Shown one piece after another: positions 1 through 3,557 of a DNA stretch of 5,349 bases. Within the stretch, counting starts at the first letter, position 1. Every line of letters begins with the position of its first letter. A program made the position numbers and the translations under genes. The stretch comes from Candidatus Brocadiaceae bacterium (GTDB lineage: Bacteria > Planctomycetota > Brocadiia > SM23-32): assembly GCA_003567495.1 (NCBI GenBank), contig PWZK01000199.1:1-5349 (forward strand), in the 5' to 3' direction. Under the pieces are notes generated by a model. That model worked only from the letters and a program-made list of their open reading frames with translations, searched no databases and was not told the origin of the DNA.

Positions 1-48
1 CTGTTTAGCCCGTTTATGGCGTTTGTTTTTTTATGTGCAAAACTCTTT

Positions 49-122
49 TTAGTCAATTATTAGTCAATCATTAGGCGTTTTAGTCAATGTGAGCCCTTTA
101 TGACCCCTTTCTGATCCCTTTT
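49..122. repeat. Array of short direct repeats with ~11-bp period
   Basis: Two related blocks are visible. The octamer-plus-one TTAGTCAAT occurs at 49-57, 60-68 and 80-88, offsets of 11 and 20 bases. Directly after it the 11-mer TGANCCCTTTN is repeated three times without a gap, at 90-100, 101-111 and 112-122, as TGAGCCCTTTA, TGACCCCTTTC and TGATCCCTTTT. The period is close to one turn of B-DNA, so copies would face the same side of the helix. That fits a protein-binding array, but it could also be a decayed minisatellite. No gene that it would control is visible inside the window; one could lie beyond the left edge. Confidence 0.7.
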
Positions 123-161
123 GTCAAACGACAACTATTCTTTCCGGTCAACGACAACTAT
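123..161. repeat. Direct repeat pair GTCAA(A)CGACAACTAT
   Basis: GTCAAACGACAACTAT at 123-138 recurs as GTCAACGACAACTAT at 147-161, identical except for one missing A in an A-run. The starts are 24 bases apart. The pair directly follows the 11-bp array. I recognise no known binding site in it; it may be part of the same regulatory or repetitive block. Confidence 0.65.
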
Positions 162-168
162 AATTCCC

Positions 169-189
169 GATTTTTACGAAGTAAAAATC
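169..189. other. AT-rich perfect hairpin with 3-base loop
   Basis: GATTTTTAC (169-177) and GTAAAAATC (181-189) form a perfect 9-bp stem around the loop GAA. On the plus strand a pyrimidine and T-rich stretch (CCTCCTTTTTTG) follows, which resembles a weak intrinsic terminator, but the stem is A/T-dominated and therefore poor for that role. It could end a transcript entering from the left of the window. Confidence 0.45.
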
Positions 190-208
190 CTCCTTTTTTG
201 TACGTTTG

Positions 209-237
209 TTGTAGTAAATTCTTTTTGATGTTATGAT
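209..237 (+). promoter_or_regulatory. Possible sigma70-type promoter
   Basis: TATGAT at 232-237 matches five of six bases of the TATAAT -10 consensus. It lies 17 bases downstream of TTGTAG (209-214), which matches only the TTG half of the -35 consensus. The location is suggestive: AT-rich DNA ending a few bases before the structured GC-rich segment at 247-410, so transcription would start near its first stem. The -35 is weak, and AT-rich DNA gives such matches by chance. Confidence 0.3.
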
Positions 238-246
238 AGGTTTTCT

Positions 247-296
247 CATGTCGGAGGGTAGGGCTCTTGCTGGGAAGCAACCCGAGCGCCGACATG
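247..296. repeat. Nested inverted-repeat (REP-like) element 1
   Basis: An outer 8-bp inverted repeat, CATGTCGG (247-254) and CCGACATG (289-296), encloses an inner hairpin. That hairpin has GCTC (263-266) with GAGC (284-287), a CCC bulge, and TTGCT (267-271) with AGCAA (276-280) capped by GGGA, a GNRA-type tetraloop. The segment GGGTAGGGC at 256-264 recurs in the next element. It looks like a short dispersed palindromic repeat, or one arm of a structured RNA; no coding sequence overlaps it convincingly. Confidence 0.6.
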
Positions 297-298
297 GG

Positions 299-368
299 AT
301 CATGCGGGGTAGGGCCGTCTCTTCGGGGGCGGCCCGCCTCATTTCTGGTCTTTATAACCCCGCATGAT
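299..368. repeat. Nested inverted-repeat (REP-like) element 2
   Basis: A perfect 12-bp inverted repeat bounds the element: ATCATGCGGGGT (299-310) with ACCCCGCATGAT (357-368). Inside sits a 10-bp stem, GGGCCGTCTC (312-321) with GGGGCGGCCC (326-335), closed by the very stable tetraloop TTCG (322-325). Two of its pairs are G-T wobbles, so it is better paired as RNA than as DNA. About 20 unpaired bases follow before the outer arm closes. It shares the GGGTAGGGC core (307-315) with element 1 in the same orientation, so the two are probably related tandem copies. Confidence 0.65.
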
Positions 369-396
369 AATCAATGCGATAAATCCCGGGGGTTTG

Positions 397-409
397 GGGG
401 CAGAGCCCC
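397..409. repeat. Short GC hairpin
   Basis: GGGGC (397-401) and GCCCC (405-409) pair around the loop AGA. The surrounding text, a CCCGGGGGTTTGGGGGC run followed by AGAGCCCC, resembles a short G/C-rich palindromic repeat that I recall as common between genes in several environmental bacteria. There is no T-run after the stem, so it is not a canonical terminator. It lies about 30 bases before the open frame of the first hypothetical ORF. Confidence 0.5.
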
Positions 410-440
410 ATAAGCGCTAAAATAAGCTCCCGCGTGTAGC

Positions 441-875
441 TTGCACCTGGAGTGGCTTGCTTTCGAACAGTCGATCGCATATATTGGCAAAGGCCGCTAC
501 GTGATGGCATACCGTATAAATTACCCGGGCCATCCCTTCGGCCTGGCTGTCTCTTCGGACGCGTTTGAAACAATTGAGGGCGTTTATGGTGTCGGAGCAG
601 AGATGAATCCGTTCAAATGCCTCGATTTTCTCAAGGAAGGCAGCGGGAAAAATCCGCTAGAGCTTTTTTACGACGGTACCTGGGCGATGAGTTTCGGCGA
701 CGGCGCGGGGCGTGAGAAATCATTCTGCCGCCCGGCACTGCTAATGAGACGAGGCACTCTGGATCGCGTGAGCAGGAGCGCAAAGGTTGAGATTTCATCG
801 GAACCGTTTCGGCTCTGGGAGAGGGTCGTTGACGATAAAGGTCAGGATGTTTGGCCGGCACCGCCTGAAAAGTAA
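441..875 (+). CDS. Hypothetical protein, probably 5'-truncated
   Basis: This 144-codon reading frame has protein-like composition and no family I recognise. It is rich in aromatic residues, contains the stretch GVYGVGAEMNPF (residues 48-59), and ends in a W/P-rich tail (VWPAPPEK). No signal peptide, membrane segment or clear catalytic motif is visible, so it looks like a soluble globular fragment. The start is doubtful. The frame opens only 15 bases before the TTG at 441, and there is no Shine-Dalgarno there. GTG at 501 or ATG at 504, behind a weak AAAGG (489-493), are alternatives. The residues before 501 already look coding, so a 5' end lost to the adjacent repeats is likely. No neighbour explains its function. 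Confidence 0.45.
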   Translation: MHLEWLAFEQSIAYIGKGRYVMAYRINYPGHPFGLAVSSDAFETIEGVYGVGAEMNPFKCLDFLKEGSGKNPLELFYDGTWAMSFGDGAGREKSFCRPALLMRRGTLDRVSRSAKVEISSEPFRLWERVVDDKGQDVWPAPPEK

Positions 876-920
876 AAATATCCTGAGCATGTGCTTTGTC
901 AGGCGCTTAATATGCTGACA

Positions 921-952
921 CAATATCCAATATCGAATGAGCAATATCCAAT
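921..952. repeat. Direct repeat pair CAATATCCAAT
   Basis: CAATATCCAAT occurs at 921-931 and again at 942-952, 21 bases apart, linked by ATCGAATGAG. Similar strings of ATCCAAT/ATCGAAT words occur as dispersed intergenic repeats in other environmental bacteria, from memory. No function can be assigned. Confidence 0.55.
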
Positions 953-974
953 GTCCAGGGAACGACCTAAGTAA

Positions 975-987
975 GCGCTCAAAGCGC
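975..987. repeat. Small GC hairpin
   Basis: GCGCT (975-979) and AGCGC (983-987) form a 5-bp stem around CAA. It lies just before the larger palindrome and is probably part of the same repeat cluster. Confidence 0.4.
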
Positions 988-999
988 GATATGTTATAG

Positions 1000-1047
1000 C
1001 CTATGGCAGAGCGCAGGCCCCGAATGGGGCCGAAGCGAAGCCATAGG
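1000..1047. repeat. 48-base nested palindrome
   Basis: CCTATGGC (1000-1007) pairs with GCCATAGG (1040-1047). Inside, CGC (1012-1014) can pair with GCG (1035-1037). At the centre GGCCCC (1016-1021) and GGGGCC (1026-1031) form a perfect 6-bp stem around GAAT. The result is a long interrupted stem, as in REP/BIME-type repeats. The purine-rich sequence after it (GGCAGGAGG) could look like a ribosome-binding site, but no gene follows. Confidence 0.65.
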
Positions 1048-1071
1048 GCAGGAGGTGCTCGCAATAAAAGA

Positions 1072-1225
1072 GTCCTGAAGGGACGCCACATAAAGGAGAA
1101 CCGACAAAATGTCCCAATTTGTGAGATAGATGTTATGTGCCGCCCTTTCGGGGCGGTTTTGGTGGGTGGATGGCCTGTTCCCGGAGTTTCACCCCGGGCT
1201 GGTATGTAGTGCCCCTCTGCGGCAC
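1072..1225. repeat. Composite hairpin-repeat block
   Basis: Several stems occur in a row: GTCC (1072-1075) with GGAC (1081-1084); GGGAC (1080-1084) alternatively with GTCCC (1111-1115); CACATAA (1087-1093) with TTATGTG (1133-1139); CCGCCC (1140-1145) with GGGCGG (1151-1156); CCCGG (1180-1184) with CCGGG (1194-1198); and GTGCC (1209-1213) with GGCAC (1221-1225). TATGTGCCGCCC and TATGTAGTGCCCC look like two diverged copies of one unit. The arrangement resembles a long intergenic repeat that I recall from planctomycete-type genomes, but I cannot confirm this without a search. The CCGCCC stem is followed by TTTT and could act weakly as a terminator. Confidence 0.55.
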
Positions 1226-1297
1226 AGAGAATTCGTTTTTTAACTCCGCATTCCGTATTCCAGGTTGCGGATTGTCCGGATAGGGGTAGAACAATAT

Positions 1298-1756
1298 ATG
1301 CTAACTGACTCCAGGCAGTCAAAAGCCTGTATTTTTGTTGAGTCCGACTGTTTTAAGCATCCAGTCAACAGTGCACGCGGGTATCTTAAAAAAGTCAGAG
1401 ACCGCGGCGCCGCGATGTTTGGTGAGTTTATAATATCAGAACTTCTTACAGGAGAATTTGACGGGTTGGAGCCGGTTGTGTTGGAGAGAGGTGAAAAACT
1501 TTATGTTGCTACAACGGATTTTTCGCCGTGTTATCATGGCTGGGTCAACAACCATCCCGATAACCGGACGCCGGCGGTCATCAACGAAAACTCTGCTGTG
1601 CCGCTGAACCTGGTAAGTGCCAGGCCACCGGCGCAGATCCGGTATGCCGAACATCTGATCCCGCCGAAAGGCAGCGTCGATATGACGCCCGACAGGTATT
1701 TCCGGGGTTGCCGGGTAACACGAAAACCCCTGCTGGCCGGGCTTGTCAAGGGTTAA
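1298..1756 (+). CDS. Hypothetical protein
   Basis: This 152-residue ORF matches no family I recognise. It has no membrane segment or signal peptide. The middle contains a mixed strand-like segment (VVLERGEKLYVATTDF, residues 60-75), then CYHGWVNNHPDN with a Cys, two His and a Trp (78-89), and a basic, Pro-rich C-terminus. ATG at 1298 with AGGGG (1282-1286) 11 bases upstream is preferred. The in-frame TTG at 1265 lies inside a degenerate repeat and would add 11 unlikely residues. The stop is only 6 bases before the glycosidase-like ORF, so the two were probably co-transcribed. It may itself be a remnant, since everything upstream is repeats and broken genes. Confidence 0.5.
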   Translation: MLTDSRQSKACIFVESDCFKHPVNSARGYLKKVRDRGAAMFGEFIISELLTGEFDGLEPVVLERGEKLYVATTDFSPCYHGWVNNHPDNRTPAVINENSAVPLNLVSARPPAQIRYAEHLIPPKGSVDMTPDRYFRGCRVTRKPLLAGLVKG

Positions 1757-1762
1757 AATACC

Positions 1763-2413
1763 ATGAAATCAACATCTTTCAAATTCAGAACCGACGGAGA
1801 AAAACTGATCGTAAACCTCTCACCCGAGGAACTGGGATTGACGCCCGAACGCATCTGGAACCCGAGTCCTTCCCGCAAACATCGAACAGAACCTTACGAG
1901 TTGCCGAAAACCCTTGGTATAGGCGTTTTCCCCTCTTCGGAATGCGGGGCGAAATTTTCCCCTCCTCCCTTTGCGGTGGGCCTGCTGGGCACGGAGGGAA
2001 AGGCGGTCCTTGTAAGTGTTGCTGCCGATAAGGGCTGGCATCGATGGAACCAGATCAATTTTTCTGGAGACGATAAAGGTCTTCGCATATCCATCGACCT
2101 GGAAGGGCAGACATCGCCCCGGGAAGCAAAAAACCATGTTTGGGTGGACATTTTCGAAAAAAAGACGGAGGAATCACTGCATGAGCTGCTGTCGCGTGGG
2201 CTGGCCGCTCAATACCCTGAAGCCGGGGCATGCAGCGGCAAGATACCCGACTGGTGGCAGCGGCCGATCTATTGCGGCTGGGGCGACCAGGTCAGCACAA
2301 GTATGTGGCTCGAGGGCCCCGGTCCCGAGCAGAGGGCCCTGGCCTATTGTATCCAGGGCCTTTATGAGCGATGGATGGCGCGCCTTGACCGGGCGATGTT
2401 CTCGATGCCATGA
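1763..2413 (+). CDS. N-terminal part of a GH36-like (clan GH-D) glycosidase, truncated
   Basis: The 216 residues read like the N-terminal beta-sandwich of a GH36/raffinose-synthase-type alpha-glycosidase. A segment typical of that domain (PPFAVGLLGTEGKAVLVSVA, about residues 68-87) is followed by W-rich strands. Then comes the entry to the TIM barrel, PDWWQRPIYCGWGDQ (162-176), and the first barrel helix (QGLYERWMARLDRA, 198-211). In such enzymes the chain continues into further barrel strands carrying the catalytic aspartates. Here it ends after five odd residues (MFSMP), at roughly a third of the usual length, so the product cannot be catalytically complete. There is no signal peptide. AAGGG (1748-1752), 10 bases before ATG 1763, supports the start. 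The family call is from memory and moderate; the truncation is firmer if the call is right. Confidence 0.55.
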   Translation: MKSTSFKFRTDGEKLIVNLSPEELGLTPERIWNPSPSRKHRTEPYELPKTLGIGVFPSSECGAKFSPPPFAVGLLGTEGKAVLVSVAADKGWHRWNQINFSGDDKGLRISIDLEGQTSPREAKNHVWVDIFEKKTEESLHELLSRGLAAQYPEAGACSGKIPDWWQRPIYCGWGDQVSTSMWLEGPGPEQRALAYCIQGLYERWMARLDRAMFSMP

Positions 2414-2649
2414 AGAGCCGTTCCGATCTGGCCCGGGCGGCTCTGTTCGAGAAGCCTGTAGATACCGATGACTGGATCAGCAGGGACTATGAGCAGTGGA
2501 AAAGCTATACCATCAACAGCAAAGCCCTTGGGGTGCCATGTATTTTCTACGGAGAGCGTTTTTTGCTGAATTGGGACAAAGAGCCGACCACCTGTCTGAT
2601 ACCGTTGCAAGATTTGGAAGAGATAGCGTCAGCATTCGAAAGCGGATGA
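2410..2649 (+). CDS. Small hypothetical protein, ATGA-coupled to upstream ORF
   Basis: This 79-residue ORF starts at ATG 2410, which overlaps the TGA of the glycosidase-like ORF as ATGA, the classic arrangement for translational coupling. It has no separate clear Shine-Dalgarno. The sequence is soluble, acidic and Trp-containing, with a Leu/Ile-rich C-terminal helix (PLQDLEEIASAF, residues 65-76). The phrase GVPCIFYGERF (41-51) superficially recalls alpha-amylase (GH13) sequences, but no other GH13 motif is present. The frame stays open for 21 bases before the ATG. It could therefore be a real coupled gene, or the frame-shifted tail of a gene joined to the glycosidase by a deletion. Function unknown. 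Confidence 0.5.
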   Translation: MKSRSDLARAALFEKPVDTDDWISRDYEQWKSYTINSKALGVPCIFYGERFLLNWDKEPTTCLIPLQDLEEIASAFESG

Positions 2650-2660
2650 TCGGTTTTTTT
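2631..2660 (+). terminator. Weak intrinsic terminator candidate
   Basis: CATTCG (2633-2638) and CGGATG (2643-2648) form a 6-bp stem with one G-T wobble and the loop AAAG, overlapping the stop codon of the small ORF. Seven T follow at 2654-2660, but five bases separate them from the stem and the stem is short. It could end the upstream gene group before zupT. Confidence 0.35.
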
Positions 2661-2680
2661 GATAAACTACAGTGCGATCG

Positions 2681-2714
2681 GATTCACACGGGAAAAATGG
2701 AATGCGCGTGAATC
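2681..2714. promoter_or_regulatory. Inverted repeat in the zupT leader
   Basis: GATTCACACG (2681-2690) and CGCGTGAATC (2705-2714) are inverted copies matching at 9 of 10 positions, separated by a 14-base A/G-rich loop. TGCGAT (2673-2678) can pair alternatively with ATCGCA (2712-2717). The site lies about 40 bases before the zinc-transporter start and could be an operator or an RNA leader switch. It does not match the Zur or Fur box patterns I know. Confidence 0.4.
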
Positions 2715-2742
2715 GCAGACTAAGGCCGAAGGTAATACGCGC

Positions 2743-2748
2743 GGAGGG
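2743..2748 (+). promoter_or_regulatory. Ribosome-binding site of zupT
   Basis: GGAGGG at 2743-2748 is a near-perfect Shine-Dalgarno. Its core GGAGG ends 9 bases before ATG 2757, which fixes that start over the out-of-frame ATG at 2752. Confidence 0.75.
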
Positions 2749-2756
2749 CATATGAT

Positions 2757-3527
2757 ATGGTGGTAGAAAATTTTTGGCCGGCTCTTGCAATTACAACTGC
2801 TGCGGGCCTCTCTACGGGCATAGGCGGTGTTATAAATCTTTTTGTAAAAAAAGCTACGCCGTCGTTTATGGGGTTTACGCTGGGGTTTTCCGCCGGCGTT
2901 ATGATTCTGGTGTCATTTGTAGAACTGCTTGATGAGAGCATTGAAGATATAGGATTTGCGTACGGATTGCTGGCTTTTTTCGTGGGGATGCTGGGCATAT
3001 TTTTGCTGGATTTTCTGGTGCCTCACGACTACATAGGCGATCACGATCACCCGGAAAAAAATGTTGCAAATGAGGAAGGCCTCATGCGGCTTGGTAAAGT
3101 GACGGCAATGGGGATAGCGATACACAATTTCCCCGAGGGCATGGCGACTTTTTTTGCGACCTTACACGACGTGCGTCTCGGGGCCGCGATAGCGGTGGCA
3201 ATTGCCATACACAACATACCGGAGGGCATAGCGGTTGCCGCGCCGGTTTTTGCCGCTACCGGCAGCCGGCTGAAAGGTTTTTTGCTGGCACTTTATGCGG
3301 GTCTGGCGGAACCGGCCGGCGCTCTGATAGCCGCGATCATCCTTTACCCCGTACTTTCTCCTGCACTGTTTGGCTGGGTGCTTGGCGGCGTTGCGGGGTT
3401 TATGGTGGCGATTTCGCTCGACGAGATAATGCCGGCTGCAAAAGCATACGGCAGCGAGCACATGCCGATAGTGGGCACTATCTTCGGTATGGCGGTTATG
3501 GCCGGGAGCCTGCTTTTGCTGGCATAG
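2757..3527 (+). CDS. zupT: ZIP-family zinc/divalent-metal transporter, ZupT type
   Basis: This 256-residue inner-membrane protein imports zinc and, in ZupT relatives, also other divalent metals such as iron or manganese. Its length equals that of E. coli ZupT (257 residues), and the alignment is obvious by eye over the whole chain. About eight hydrophobic segments are present. The two ZIP signature helices carry HNFPEG (residues 123-128) and HNIPEG (152-157), whose His, Asn and Glu side chains form the binuclear metal site. Other family marks are LGFSAGVM and the Glu of VELL in TM2, GLAEPAGA (182-189), and LDEIMPAA (221-228). The loop after TM3 has a small His/Asp cluster (PHDYIGDHDHPE, 89-100), shorter than in eukaryotic ZIPs, which may capture metal. 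The start is set by a strong GGAGGG. The gene is complete and in good order, and comEC follows about 30 bases later. Zinc-responsive control is plausible but not demonstrated. Confidence 0.93.
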   Translation: MVVENFWPALAITTAAGLSTGIGGVINLFVKKATPSFMGFTLGFSAGVMILVSFVELLDESIEDIGFAYGLLAFFVGMLGIFLLDFLVPHDYIGDHDHPEKNVANEEGLMRLGKVTAMGIAIHNFPEGMATFFATLHDVRLGAAIAVAIAIHNIPEGIAVAAPVFAATGSRLKGFLLALYAGLAEPAGALIAAIILYPVLSPALFGWVLGGVAGFMVAISLDEIMPAAKAYGSEHMPIVGTIFGMAVMAGSLLLLA

Positions 3528-3544
3528 TATTGGAAACATCTGAA

Positions 3545-3550
3545 AGAGGA
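3545..3550 (+). promoter_or_regulatory. Ribosome-binding site deciding a non-ATG comEC start
   Basis: AGAGGA sits 7 bases before CTG 3558, ideal spacing, whereas the next candidate, TTG 3576, is 25 bases away. It is the only Shine-Dalgarno-like sequence between the zupT stop and the first ComEC membrane helix. Confidence 0.5.
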
Positions 3551-3557
3551 TTTTATA

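Larger units (their letters stand above)
876..1297. other. Repeat-filled gene-free gap
   Basis: No convincing gene lies in these roughly 420 bases; the short open frames here run through palindromes and repeats. The gap holds, in order, a duplicated CAATATCCAAT, a GCGCT/AGCGC hairpin, a 48-base nested palindrome, a block of GTCC-, CCGCC- and CCCGG-type hairpins, and a stretch of degenerate CCGCATTCCG / GTTGCGGATTG repeats (about 1244-1275). Several unrelated repeat families packed together suggest a permissive insertion zone between gene remnants. Confidence 0.65.

Noticed and set aside
148..342. Minus-strand open frame of 64 codons ending in an apparently peptide-like YYNKRTKKEDFYFVKIGNY
   Set aside because: It runs through both nested inverted repeats and the AT-rich hairpin. 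Composition changes abruptly within it, and the start lies inside a palindrome. It looks like a chance frame.
1..440. tRNA, CRISPR array or replication origin in the repeat-rich left end
   Set aside because: There is no cloverleaf. The repeats are too short and too closely spaced for CRISPR, and no DnaA-box cluster or replication gene is visible.
1140..1160. CCGCCC/GGGCGG stem plus TTTT as a true terminator
   Set aside because: The T-run is only four bases, no gene ends nearby, and the stem is one of several in a repeat block, so it is kept only as part of that block.
795..1322. Minus-strand open frame of 175 codons
   Set aside because: It overlaps the end of the first hypothetical ORF and crosses every palindrome of the repeat gap. 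Its translation is low-complexity and R/P/L-rich with no recognisable family.
2016..2471. Plus-strand open frame of 151 codons overlapping the glycosidase-like ORF
   Set aside because: The competing frame holds the GH36-like motifs and has a ribosome-binding site; this one is rich in G/R/C with no pattern, as expected from an out-of-frame reading.
2530..2565. GVPCIFYGERF as a sign of an alpha-amylase (GH13) domain
   Set aside because: The phrase resembles a GH13 conserved segment, but none of the catalytic regions is present and the ORF is only 79 residues.
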